The notes beneath the pieces were generated by a model. The model searched no databases. It worked only from the letters and a program-made list of their open reading frames with translations, and had not been told where the DNA came from. From positions 441,501 to 505,500 of the forward strand of contig OX365956.1 of assembly GCA_947247005.1 (NCBI GenBank): 64,000 bases of DNA, in the 5' to 3' direction. The position numbers and the translations under genes are program-made. Below, one piece after another: positions 22,036 to 34,327 of this stretch. The stretch is from Spisula solida (Eukaryota > Mollusca > Bivalvia > Venerida > Mactridae). Position 1 is the stretch's first letter; each line of letters begins with the position of its first letter.

Positions 22036-22215
22036 CCTGAACAATTTAACAGCTGATGTATTGTATATAATCATGAACCTGGTTTTATGTTTCATAAGCG
22101 GGAAAAATTATGAATATGCACAAGGATTTATCTGAATACGAGTAGTACAAACAAAAATCTTAAGGACTGATATTGCACAATTTGCTCACGGAAATGGATA
22201 TAATCGACTAAAGAA
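22036..22215 (+). repeat. Dispersed repeat family A copy
   Basis: Shares caatttaacagctgatgta, cataagcggga and gatattgcacaatttgctca with the copies at 13950 and 34990. Confidence 0.7.
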
Positions 22216-22561
22216 CCTTGTAACATATTTATGCATAAAGATTATGATGAGATCAATATCTCCACAAAAAATCCTGAAAAAACTAGATTTTGATTTTTTC
22301 ATAACTGCAAGTGAAACATGCACCATGTCCTACATGTGAAAATGAGAACTAGGCTTAATGAAAGAATAATACATTTTTGTCAAATAAAAAAAGAGTACAT
22401 TCAACATAATGGATTTTTGAAAACAGTTTGATGTGACTGATGCAATCAAAATGCATGCAACGTAAAATATACCCAGTACATTATTTAAACAAAGATTCTG
22501 TAATATTTGTAAAGTTTGATTTCATTGCATTCTGACAAAGTATATGAAATTCGGATGAAAT

Positions 22562-22809
22562 ACAGAATACCTGCCGCACAGATCGCTGGCTAACAGAATA
22601 CCTGCCGCACAGATCGCTGGCTAACAGAATACCTGCCGCACAGATCGCTGGCTAACAGAATACCTGCCGCACAGATCGCTGGCTAACAGAATACCTGCCG
22701 CACAGATCGCTGGCTAACAGAATACCTGCCGCACAGATCGCTGGCTAACAGAATACCTGCCGCACAGATCGCTGGCTAACAGAATACCTGCCGCACAGAT
22801 CGCTGGCTT
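22562..22809. repeat. 31-bp perfect satellite, 8 copies
   Basis: Eight essentially identical copies of a unit containing gaatacctgccgcacagatc and gctggctaaca. The composition is more GC-rich than its surroundings. There are no spacers, so it is not a CRISPR array. Confidence 0.97.
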
Positions 22810-23067
22810 AGAATGTGAAGGTTGTACGTGCTTCTTACGACCTTATAAAACTCGTGCATAATTAAAATCTGAATCACAAGGTGCTCATTTTATGAATATC
22901 AGAACAGGTCATGTTAATCAAACTGAAATTTTTCCATAAGTTAAGTTTTCAGACAGTTTTTTTATCAAAATATTGATTTTGTACTTCGAACAATCTCATT
23001 CTAAGTCAGCATTATGTAAGTTAAGTGTGTTTAAGTTTATTTGAAGGATTTTTATGCAAGTAAAAAA

Positions 23068-23345
23068 CAAGACTGCGTTCAATAAACGCTTATGCCCCCT
23101 GTGGAAGCCTTGTCCATAAATAAGTCTAAGTCCAAAATTAGGTCAAGGTGAAGGTCAAAATGGGGTTAGGTGATACAGGCATGTAGAGAGTGTTCATACA
23201 CAACATCCATGCCAGTATGAAAGCTTTGTAGCAAGCCATATTAATGCTAGAAGAAACGGTCAATTTGGGTTAACCAGGACGGACGAACGGACGGACGGGT
23301 GAATCACTATATGCCTCCCCATCTATCGATAGGGGGGCATAAAAA
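23068..23345 (+). repeat. Dispersed repeat family H copy
   Basis: Near-identical to 21585-21860, including gccttgtccataaataagtc and the gggggcata end. The high identity of the two copies about 1.5 kb apart suggests recent activity or a local duplication. Confidence 0.75.
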
Positions 23346-23744
23346 ATGAAATAAAATCAGGATTGTGCGTTTTTAAATGTACTAAGTATACACACCCACT
23401 GAAAGAAGTTGGTTATAGTGGAGTTCATCTACGGTAACATGACACATGATTACATTCGCCTTGTATCTGATTATTATTTCATAATCTCATAGCAAACAAA
23501 CTGTTTATGAGTAGGCAAGAATATTTAAATGTAAAATGATAAAACATAAATAAGACTTAGTATTTTAAGACTAGATTTAAACAGCAATTACATAATTATA
23601 TTTGCTTCAACAAATGAAACAATAAATTACTAGCAAGCACTTCAGAATAAGCACCGTTTTACAATCAAATATCAGCTTCTAAAAGAATACATTTTCCTGG
23701 TCTTTCAAAGTTCTACCTAGAACAATCCTGTGACTATCATTCCA

Positions 23745-24085
23745 TAATGATTTTTATCACATAAATACCCTGATCTTCTACATGAGAACAAATGACGGAA
23801 CAATATTCTCAAACAAGTGTGATAACAAATTTAATGTGTGACGTCACCAACTTTTTGGCGCAAAAATGTAACATCGTAGGTTTGAACTTGTTATTTCTGA
23901 CATTGTTTTGGCCGAGTAACTGGAGTTAAATAAGATAACATGAATCAGTCAATCATTGTCGTTGAGATCAACATGTCTTAAACTTGTCATGAAAACTAAA
24001 GGCTCGCTTAATAACCTGTGTTTTCTAGACTTGTTTAAGAAATGTCGATCTCCAAAGAAAACTCATAATGGATCCAAAACTTCTT
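23745..24085 (+). repeat. Dispersed repeat family G copy
   Basis: Contains ttttatcacataaatacc, gtgtgataacaaat, a perfect CRE octamer tgacgtca at 23839-23846, and the caagaaatg-type end. Confidence 0.75.
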
Positions 24086-24779
24086 TAAGGAATCTGTCGG
24101 ACAAAACATTTACGTTACATCTGATATTGACCCTGAAATGTCCAACGGTCACCTGAGTTCAGTAACCATGTGTCTTATAAAAACAGCCAATATTAAATCC
24201 AAAATGTTGATTCCATACATGCGTCAATAAACACCAAATGAACAAACATTTGGTTGTAAATAAACAATTTGAACATTAATTGACACATTTCGGGAACCAA
24301 TCAATGCACCTGGCATAAATGTCTGTAAATACAACAAAGATTTGTACAAAAATTAAAACAAAAACATTGTTATACCTCATAAACAATACCCTGTGTATAT
24401 AATAACATTACAGTTATATATTTCTACAAATAACAAAATACATATCAAGATCTAGTCGATTATTTACAACAATAAATTCTCGTATATCAAATATAACTGA
24501 ACAAAATATAGTTTTTGTGTCAAGTCTCCGTTTATAGGAGTGATAATTATTAAATTATTCGTATTAGATCTATTTGATTTTATAGATAGTTACTAGCGAT
24601 GTGACAGATAGTAACAAGAAATATCACTGAATGTGATGAATACCCCCAGAAACTGCTTGACACAGTCACTTAAATGTGCTCTGACAAACAACTAGACTTA
24701 GTAATGAGCATTCATGCAAACGTTCATTGAAATCAAACCAATGGTAACAAAGGAAAAATTCATAAGTGTAATAAAACAA
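24086..24779. other. Intergenic, no gene seen
   Basis: AT-rich sequence with no recognised gene or repeat structure. Confidence 0.4.
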
Positions 24780-25790
24780 AGGGCTATAACTCCCCTAAAA
24801 TTAATCCTATTAATGATAGTCGAGGATATGCACAACTAGACTTAGTACTGACCATTCATGCAAAGTTTCATTGAAATCCAACTAATGGTAACAGAGAAAT
24901 AGCGCGGACAAAATTTATAAGTGTAAAAAAAATAAAGGGCCATAACTCCCTTAAAATTTATCCGACCAATGTGTGCCGAGGATTTGCACAACTAGATTTG
25001 GTACTGATCATTCATGCAAAGTTTTATTGAAATCCAACTAATGGTAACAGAGAAATAGCGCGGACAAAATTTATAAGTTTAAAAAAACAAAGGGCCATAA
25101 CTCCCTTAAAATTTATCCGAGCAATGTGTGCCGAGGATATGCACAACTAGACTTGGTACTGATCATTTATGCAAAGTTTCATTGCAATTCCACCATTAAT
25201 AACAGAGAAATGGCGCGGACAAAATTTATATGTGTAAAAAAACAAAGGGCCATAACTCCCTTAAAATTTATCTGAGCAATGTGTGCCGAGGATATGCACA
25301 ACTAGACTTGGTACTGATCATTCATGCAAAGTTTTATTGAAATCCAACTAATGGTAACAGAGAAATAGCGCGGACAAAATTTATAAGTGTAAAAAAAGAA
25401 AGGGCCATAACTCCCTTAAAATTTATCTGACCAATGTGTGCCGAGGATATGCACAACTAGACTTGGTACTGATCATTCATAAAAAGTTTCATTGAAATCC
25501 AACTATTGGTAACAGAGAAATAGCGCGGACAAATCTTTAAGTGTAAAAAAACAAAGGGCCATAACTCCCTTAAAATTTATCCGACCGGCTTATGCTGACG
25601 ATATGCACAACTAGACTTGGTACTGATCAATCATGCAAAGTTTTGATGAAATCCGACCAATGGTTACAGAGAAATAGCGCGGACAAAATTATACGGACCA
25701 ACCAACAGACCAACCAACCAACCATCCTCAAGCATGACTCCAATATAGCCCCCATATACTATGTATCTGGGGGTATAATAAGGTGAATGT
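24780..25790 (+). repeat. 155-bp tandem repeat, about 6 copies
   Basis: The string gggccataactccc (first copy gggctataactccc) recurs at a constant spacing of 154-155 bases from about 24787 to 25560. Each unit also has cacaactagacttggtactg and gagaaatagcgcggacaaa. The right end is a gaccaaccaaccaacc tract followed by gcccccata and tgggggtata inverted ends, like the tails of family H and I repeats. Confidence 0.93.
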
Positions 25791-26403
25791 CAGTGAAGAG
25801 GAAACTTTCAGTCTGTATTTGTGAAAAAAACAATTTGATTGAACAAAACAGTCGGTTGGGTTCGAATAAGAGGGTCGTAAGTGCTATTAATGACCTATTA
25901 AGGGCCATACATATTTGAAATCTGCATCACAATGTGCTACTTTAAATGAGCCTATTTTCATGAAAATCCAAACAGGGTCATGTGGAAAAAACTGTTTTTC
26001 CATAAGTAAAGAGTAGTTTTTTCTTGTTTTCTCAAAAGAGCCTTTCTGTACTTACAACCTTCTTATTCTAAGCAAGCGATTTGACTTATACCAGTACCCC
26101 AAGAAGTTCAGTCATATATACAAATCTGCACATAAATGAAAGAGTGACTATACATCACCATGGCAGTAGATACAATTCAAACATGTAACATTGTAGTGTC
26201 ATGAAAAGCTCAAATAAACCTCCGGAGTTTGTCTAAAACAACAAATAATGATAAAATATAACATCAACATAGAAAACACATGATCGACTAGAAATACCGC
26301 ACAGTAAATAAACATATCTGTGTAACATCGGAACAAATGAAGTAAATACTTACATAATACCCATAGGCATACACCCAAACATATAGAAATAAAATGTTCA
26401 TAA
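25791..26403. other. Intergenic, no gene seen
   Basis: No recognised gene or repeat. The open frame on the minus strand at 26199-26432 is hydrophobic but has no family likeness or splice context. Confidence 0.35.
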
Positions 26404-26405
26404 TA

Positions 26406-26641
26406 CAGGGCGTTCAAAAAGTTTGTTCTCAAAGTTTAAATTTATATAAAGTTTCATTTGAGCTATGTACGCAGTAGACAATGATAATTTCTTACTCTAA
26501 TAGCTTCATTTAATACCAGAGAGATAAGAACAATGGTAGGTTACCCTCTGGAATTAAACCTGAACATTTTACATTCTTCCGATGTCAGAAAAATAAACTA
26601 TTGAAACTTAAACATTGAGAACAAATTTTTTTAACACCCTG
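26406..26641. mobile_element. TA-flanked MITE, 236 bp
   Basis: Ends cagggcgttcaaaaagtt / aacaccctg with further inverted arms gttctcaaagttt / aaacattgagaac. It is directly flanked by TA on both sides. Terminal shape and TA target fit the Tc1/mariner superfamily. There is no transposase. Confidence 0.8.
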
Positions 26642-26884
26642 TACTTTCTTGTACTGATATATACATATAAACTTACAGCTTGGGTAGTGACACATATATA
26701 ACAACTAAGCAGGGTTAATGTTGACTAGTTCTGAGGGAGGGTGGGGGGGGGTTAATCATGATTAGACTAAGAACAGTTATAATCAGGTATCTTAATTTCA
26801 TTTATTAACAAGGTTTGAGATTCGGCTGTGATAAGGGACACTAAATGTAGCAAAGTTCGACAGCAAATGATGTATAAACAAGTA

Positions 26885-27125
26885 ATGCTTGTAAAACATG
26901 TATGTCCCCCATGGCAGCCCAATAGTCAAATATGGTAAACACAGTGACCTTTGACCTACTGACCTCAAAATTAATAGGGGCATCTACTGTTGACGACCAA
27001 CCTCCATGTAAAGTTTGAAGATCCTAGGGCAAAGCGTTCTTAAATTTTTTGAACGTAAAAATATTGGCTCTTCCGACCGACATGTGTAAAGCAATAATAT
27101 ACCCCCTCATGAAAGATTGGGGGGA
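26885..27125 (-). repeat. Dispersed repeat family I copy
   Basis: Reverse-oriented: gtatgtcccccatggcagcc at one end and taccccctcatgaaaga at the other, with cctccatgtaaagtttgaag inside. It relates to 10455-10650. Confidence 0.65.
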
Positions 27126-27282
27126 GGGGGGGGGGACATAATAACTATCACCGACAAAATGCTTGCACTTACATTATAATGCTGATAAGCCACGTTAAGT
27201 ACTGTCCATTATATGAATAATATACACAGACATACCTACTGATTAGCAGTTGTAGAACCAGCAAAATAAAGGTATTTCAATT

Positions 27283-27477
27283 AAGCCTAGATCCCACTGA
27301 GGAATTCCACATCAGCAATGTTCTCCCGATTTCTTCTTATACCACCCGATTCATCATAATTTCTTCCAATATCACAAACTGTCTCATGACTTCCCCGAAG
27401 CTTCCCCTAGACCTCTCATTAATTTCATTCGGGAGTACATTGCCGAGGTAAAAAATGCTTAGTGGGACCTAGGCTTT
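27283..27477. mobile_element. Foldback MITE
   Basis: Inverted ends aagcctagatcccactgag / cttagtgggacctaggctt flank about 155 bp. No coding capacity. Confidence 0.8.
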
Positions 27478-27769
27478 TAGAATCAGACCTTTGCTAAAAA
27501 CCTAAATACAGCTCAACTGAACACAATATAACATTTTCCTAAACAAAAATGCAACAAAATCAGCCTAACAATGCATGAGGTAGTGTTTACATAAGCACCA
27601 CAGTATAGGAACATTGTAGCTAACATCATACATTACTTATAATAACATACTACATGTATACCAATGAGGCGTTGACATAGTACGGTGGGTATTCTAACAT
27701 AGCACGTGAGATTTGCCTTCTTTGCGTATATTGAGCTTACCATATTTTATGACTGCGATAAAATATAGC

Positions 27770-27865
27770 TGATTGATGACGTCACGTTTGACGTCATATA
27801 CTATGACAAATGACGTAACTGTGACAGTAACGTTCCTAGGAAAGAAAGTAGTTTGACGTCAACCT
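27770..27865. promoter_or_regulatory. CRE octamer cluster
   Basis: Perfect TGACGTCA palindromes lie at 27777-27784, 27789-27796 and 27854-27861, with TGACGTAA at 27811-27818. All four are within 85 bp. This is the ATF/CREB consensus site. No gene start was recognised nearby. Confidence 0.55.
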
Positions 27866-27939
27866 GTCTTGTTGTGCTATAAATGGCAGAGCATTGGCGA
27901 TGTTAGAATCAAAATAATAAATAGGAGCTGTGCTTTGTT

Positions 27940-28075
27940 GTGTTATAAAATATAGGCACTTGTTTGAATGCGTACATTAAATCACTCGTGCTACACACTC
28001 GTGATCTAATTACTACGCATCCAAACACGTGCCTATATTTTATTACGCAACAAAACATAGCTACGTATTCATTAT
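27940..28075. repeat. Long imperfect palindrome
   Basis: The arms ttataaaatataggcac and gtgcctatattttatta, and inner tcactcgtg / cactcgtgatc segments, form a foldback about 130 bp long next to the CRE cluster. Confidence 0.75.
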
Positions 28076-28794
28076 TTCTTAAACATAATTATTTTCAAAT
28101 TGAAATATGTGGGATACTGTAACCATGTTACCATATAATATATTTTTTGGCATTTGACTGAGACAGTGGTGGTGCGTGGGCGTATCATTATGATAAACTG
28201 TACTTATCCTTGGAGTTAAACCAAATATTTATATTGATAAAGTGAATATATTGAAGCATGACAGCACTTTGATTGCAAATATTGCTTACAAATAGCGAGG
28301 TGTTGATAAGAGATCTAGCTATATTGTAAGCATTATCATTAATGCAGAAATTTAAAATCGAAGCTCAATGAAAGACAATAATAGTATATAATTCAGTAAC
28401 TTAGCAACACATTGTTAAATAGCAAGCACCATACAATTAGGAAGCAATAATTTGGCAAGTATACGAATGAGTGGTACAGGTCATGTCATATCAACTTCAC
28501 GAAATTCACAAATTCACGAAATGTGCAATTCATGTGTTTCTATGTCACAAATTGATGTCAACTACAGCAATTTTGATTTTTTTAAAGTTGAAATTGTGAA
28601 TAAATAAAGTTGAAATTTACTACTGGACATTCGTACAAATATTACAATAGGTTTCAAGTATGTTTGTTATGACTGAATTTTCCACAATTATTATAATTAT
28701 TGACAAAAATCAAACCATACAAAGTAATAATACTGAACTATATCTACATTATAATCCAAATTATAATGCTTTTATCAAGTCATGAATATACTGT

Positions 28795-29110
28795 ATAACT
28801 CCTTATAAACGCCTCCTCCCAGTTTGGAAACAATCAAATATTTGACTCCTTTTACAAGTTATTAAGAATTGCAAGCAATACAGAAGTCCCTACACCAGTT
28901 TTAAGCCATAACCCTTTAAATAATTTTCAATGTTTCTGTTGCCATGGCAACCACAATTTTTGTCCAATAGATGTGCATAATTTCCTTATTGGCACCTACT
29001 TGCATACAATGTTTCATAAACCTAGCTTGGAAACTGTTTGAGTTATGTAAGGATCCAGATTTTTGACAGACAGACAGACAGACTGACAGACGGCAAACCT
29101 ATAGTCCCCT
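28795..29110 (+). repeat. Dispersed repeat family J
   Basis: Contains aacgcctcctcccagtttgg, gaattgcaagcaatacagaa, gttgccatggcaaccacaa and a gacagacagacagac tract. The reverse-oriented relative at 52865-53132 lies against a channel-gene splice acceptor. Confidence 0.7.
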
Positions 29111-32100
29111 CCGGTTGACATAGCACATTTGACAGTAATATCAATTTCCAATATGGTCCACAAACATCTCTGTACATTCTAATTACTCCAGATTACCTAA
29201 ATTTGACAGGTTAAGTCGTTTTTTTAAAAGGGATTGGCAATAATTCGGTAAGGGGCATTAATGAGGAGGTATACGGTATATCCGATAATACTGAATGGTA
29301 ACTAACAGACTTAAAGTTTATCATTTGACTTAGGTAAGTTTTATCGTTTTTAACCATTATTTCCTAATCCAACAGATGCCGGCCGATGCGTAGAAAAAAA
29401 CATTTCAAAAGGGACTTATAATTACACCTGTCAACACATGACACTCTACAATGCCCTCTTGACCATCCATTATCCATCGGGACGCCAACCTGATTAGGTA
29501 AAAGGTATGCCATCTGATCATCGGGTTCGTGACCCAGTTTCAGGTAGAAATATGGATATTAAACAAAAATTTTACTTGACACAAAAAATAACATAAGTCT
29601 TGTTGAAAAAAGGACTCCTTCTAAAGAAAAAAAGAAAAACAAAAATGCAGAGTATTTCAAATGATAGTAAATATAACTAATAATACTTAATTAACTTACA
29701 TAGAAGCTAAATATCAGACTAGGAAATGTATACAAGGCGTGACATTCTAAACATACATACTTCATTGTTTGATAACATTTTTATAAATTTTGTCTCAAAT
29801 AAGTTACAGCTATTTTATAAGTACCAAGTACATTGACTAGAATTGTTAAATTTACATATAATTTCAAACAGTAACAGTCGTATAATACGTGTATAATTTT
29901 CTATAATAAATAAAATCAGCACTTTAGTGAATAGTGATAGAAATCTTTTCATAATTATACTTTATATAACAGCATATAAGACTAAGGTAATGTGATTAGT
30001 TGAACCTTACATTCATGCTCATAACATTAGTTTTATTTAACTTGTCAACAAAAACAATATGACGCTTGGCAAAGCCTTGAATCATATCATTTCGTCCACT
30101 AATTTAATAAAACTCATACATAATGAGCACTCCTGCACGATCCTCTATTTAAGACTTAAGTTCATTGCAAATATTTGCATGATATAAAAAAACATAAAGT
30201 GGTCATACCAACACAACTTTACTGATGTTATAATCTGACTAGATAAAATATAATTATAAAACAACGGTTGAATACTATAAAACATTCTGAAATGTCGCGA
30301 GGGTTGTCACTTGAATTTTCATTATATTTGCAGTGTTCATTTATCTGCAAAAATTGATGCTTGTGAATTTGAACAACAACACTAGTTATAAAACGAATAA
30401 ACAAAACAAAAACAGGAATTACTCAATGACTAGGGATTCTGAATAAAAAGATCAAAAAGATATTTAAACATATACAAATAAATAATACACGAGTATTGTA
30501 TGACTAGGGTGTTACGATAAAAGAACATTAAACGTTCAGTTCCGATAGTGGCAAGATTTCATGACTGTACAATTCTTCCATGTTTTCTATTTAACATGTA
30601 AAATAACTCTATACAATTTAATAACAATATCATGTTACCTGGATACATACATTTAGCACTATTGTTATCTAAAATACTGGCATGACAAATGGCTCACCCT
30701 ATCTGATCCTATTCTACAGAGGATCTCAATTTAAGCTAAATCTCATCTCAAATATTGTCATTTATTTTTTAAGTAATTTCCATGATAGGTTGGACTCAAA
30801 GATTGGCATCACAAAACATAAACTTTATTCTGAGTTTATTACAGTACAATGTCAAGATCACAAGCTTCTGATGTATCTAAAATTCAGACTCTGATTTGAG
30901 CAAAATCTCACTTCAAATGCTTTGGGAGATCAGGGCCCGATTTTAACTTCAGAGCAACGATGAGTTTGAAGTTTTGATGTGTGCAATTTTCCACTCCATA
31001 CACCCTTTATTTTTCAGATATTTTAAGTTATAAGCTAGAATATGCACACATCTCAAGTGCAGCTTTTTGTGACAAATATCAAGAATCATCTCCCTTGATT
31101 AATTCAGTTTTTCTTGTTAATAAAAGTATCTCGTTCAAAAATAAAAATTCAAATGCCATGTTCATAATTGGATTATCTCCCCTACCATCTCTTTAATAGA
31201 ATATTAATTGGGTGATGGACATCACATGGGCATTATCTTTCGAGTAAAGTATTAAAACAAATAACATTTGAGTATTCACCCATTTCCAAATAAGTCGGAG
31301 GTTTATAACAGCAGTACATCCTTCTTTCTACCAGACCTAAATAATTGTTTCTTTCCAGTACCCTGGCAACCCTAAGAACTTGCTGCAATGTTTTTGTCGC
31401 TTTGAAAAATTGGTTTTACTTTCGTTATTAATTTTGCTGGTAATTTTTGCAGGTAATTGCTCTTTTTTTCGTCGTAAAAAAACCCCAAACAAATGTTTAG
31501 GACTTTGGAAAAAAACAAATATTGAGGACTTAGGAAAAACAATAAAAAATTAAAGGACTTACGAAGAACAAACAAATATTTAGGACTTAGGACAATTAAA
31601 GTAACAATAAACATGTCCTACAGTCTAACAATGAGGACATCTTTAACATGCCGCCCATGAACACAAATCATGATTCAAAAATTACAACAAAAAATGTAAA
31701 ATAATATATTAAACATAAAATGAAATAAAAATATTCAAGAGTATATGAAGAGATAAATGACTAGTAAGAACACAATAAAGAACAAAATCTACTTTCACTT
31801 TCACACTCGTTATACATGTATATGTCCACATTTATATAATCAACTACATTATCGTATCAGTTAAGTTTTTACCCTATTTACTAAACCAAGCTCCAGAAGT
31901 TGAGCAAAATGTTTTGAATATAACACCGCTTCAAGAATTGTGATTTTTTTAAGGAAGTGTGAGATCTATCAAGGCAAGCTTTTATATTTTATAGATATAA
32001 CTCTGCTTTGTTTCAAGAATGGTAAAATCTTTTTAAGTTAGTGAGAGATCTATCAAGGCAAACATGTTTTTTAAATAACACAGTTTCAAAAATTGTAAAA

Positions 32101-32220
32101 ACTACAAAACTAGGTAGTGAAAGTTAAGCACAATGTATAAAAGCTGTACATCGTCAAAATTTAAATACTGAAATAGATGTTTTTCATATACCTGAACAAT
32201 CTCACAAATGAAAGCACTAT
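29111..32220. other. Gene-poor AT-rich region
   Basis: About 3 kb downstream of the zinc-finger gene with no recognisable exon. Short open frames at 30682-30894, 30981-31196 and 31372-31614 show AT-driven composition with Phe, Leu, Ile and Lys and no family features. Confidence 0.4.
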
Positions 32221-32226
32221 TTTATT
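32221..32226 (-). terminator. Polyadenylation signal of zinc-finger gene
   Basis: AATAAA on the minus strand about 170 bases past the stop codon, a normal distance for a short 3' UTR. Confidence 0.5.
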
Positions 32227-32395
32227 CCTATTTTTTTAACATTTTGCATACGTCCAATATCTTGCTATGTCGAAGGTTTATAGGGTTCAATCAGACAGCA
32301 GACTTACTATATCTTCTTATAAAATTTACATGTTTTGTTAATAATCACGTATGAAAAACTTCTGGAACTAGGTATATTTTAACATAATTCTTATC

Positions 32396-34092
32396 TCATG
32401 CTTTATCTGTAGTTGACTCGTTTTCGGTACACATTTTCTTTTTCTTAGACGAGGACTTCAAGTCAGCCACTATAGCTTTAATACATTGTGTAACTTCTTT
32501 CTTCCTAGCCATCGCGCTGCTCTCGGTTTTCCCGGGAGACGATTTATCAGTCATCAATTCCTTAATGTCCGAACCATTTTCATGCGCAGTGCCGAATTCA
32601 TCAGTTTCAGTAGAATGATCAATGCTCGCAGCTGATTGGCTGATATTTTGAAACTCACAATGTAATTGGCTGTTAACTCCGGTTTCTGCTAGATCGTTTA
32701 AATGATCCTTCTGAGCAGATTTTGCCAGCTCGGACAGCATGCTAGATGCTGATTGGTCGATGCTACAATTGGCGTTCATACTGGATGCCGATTGGTCGAG
32801 GCTACAATTGGCGTTCATTGATTCATCGGTGTCATCGATAGACTGATCGAGCGTGTAATTATACTCACTCGGTGAAATACTGATGGATTCTGAAAATGCT
32901 GAGGATTCTTCGAGACTTTTACACGTTCCTCTCAACGTTAACGTATCAGGATCGAAGTCAACACCTTTATGATGTTTGTTGAGATGATCTATACAGTGAT
33001 ATTTACGTATAAACCCTTTCGTACACACAGGACATTTATGGGGTCGATCCATCGTATGTAACTTCATATGACGACGATAACTTGTCAAGTGTGACAATTC
33101 CCTCTTACAAACATCGCAAGCATAAACCAACCGTCCGCCGGATTCAAACATACGCATCTTAAGATCCCCGCTACTAGGTACCGTTGTTATCGGGTCCGTA
33201 TGACTCGTGCTACCAGGTATAGGAGAACTAGCAGTAGAACTAATCGGCTTTTCTTTCAATTTGGATTTCTTCATACCGCTACTACTTGGATGTTTACGAT
33301 TATGTCGATACGCTGGGTAGTTTTCTGAGTCGTAATACCCAGAGAGGACCAGATTCTCGCTGCTGGAGGGAAAGTTATCAAGGCTATCACTAAGATTTGG
33401 TGGTAAATGTATCGGTGTATGACTAGAGGTGTCACCATTGTTATTTCCACCACTGTATTCCTCCCTATGATAAAGTGGTGTCTCGTATAGGGATCTCAAG
33501 ATGCTTCGTTCCGACGCTAACTCGTCATCCTCCGCACCTGGCAACAACTCCAGCGCTCCCGGCAATGATTCCGTTGCTCCTGGCAACGATTCCGGTGTGA
33601 TAGATGACTCAGTTTTAGGTGTTTTTGTACCATATTTTTTGAAGATGTTAGCCAGTGGGATCAAAGACCGCGGTCGATTAGTTATACTCAACAAGTGTGT
33701 ATCATCCACAGACTCCTGATCAGAATTTCCATTTACAGGACAGTAATCATCGACAGGCTCAGACTTTATCCAAGGGTGATTAATCACATAGCACGTATTC
33801 TCTTTGCTTGTTTGACTAGAATTATTGTTCTCTCCCTTGAATTGACAAGAATTCTCTCCCTTGAATTGACTAGAATTATTATCTCCCCTGGTTTGACTAG
33901 AGATATCAGCATTTCTTTGTATTCCAATGTCTTCATTCTTCAGATCATTTGTGTGTGTCCGCAATGACGCACATTCGAGTACATATGGTTGAGGTGTCGG
34001 TCGCTTACTTGGAGGTGAGAAGTTATTGTGTGAGGTGAATGGCCGCTTCCTAGGGGTCTTTCTAGGGGCAGGTAAAGTCGTTCTTATGTTAT
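32396..34092 (-). CDS. Zinc-finger gene terminal exon, residues 90-653
   Basis: The minus-strand acceptor ttttttaattacag is followed by two bases that complete an Asn codon. The frame is then open for 564 residues to the stop at 32396-32398. The first in-frame ATG is not needed because the frame runs upstream to the acceptor. The TTG at 33964 is an internal Leu codon, not a start. The fingers map to about 32972-33120. Confidence 0.88.
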
Positions 34093-34267
34093 CTGTAATT
34101 AAAAAAGATGTTACATAATATTATTATAATATAATCATTGAAATGTAGAGTTACACACAAACATATACCACATTTATTCAATAAATCATTCAATTATTTA
34201 TTCAATCAATCAAATAACTCATACAATAATTCCTTCATTTACTCAATCAATCAATCAATCATTCATT

Positions 34268-34327
<60 letters not shown>

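Noticed and set aside
22562..22809. CRISPR-like direct repeats
   Set aside because: Units are contiguous with no unique spacers, no cas genes are present and the context is a eukaryotic nuclear genome.
33962..33964. Start of the zinc-finger protein at 33964
   Set aside because: The codon is TTG and the frame continues upstream to a clear splice acceptor that joins two further exons in phase.
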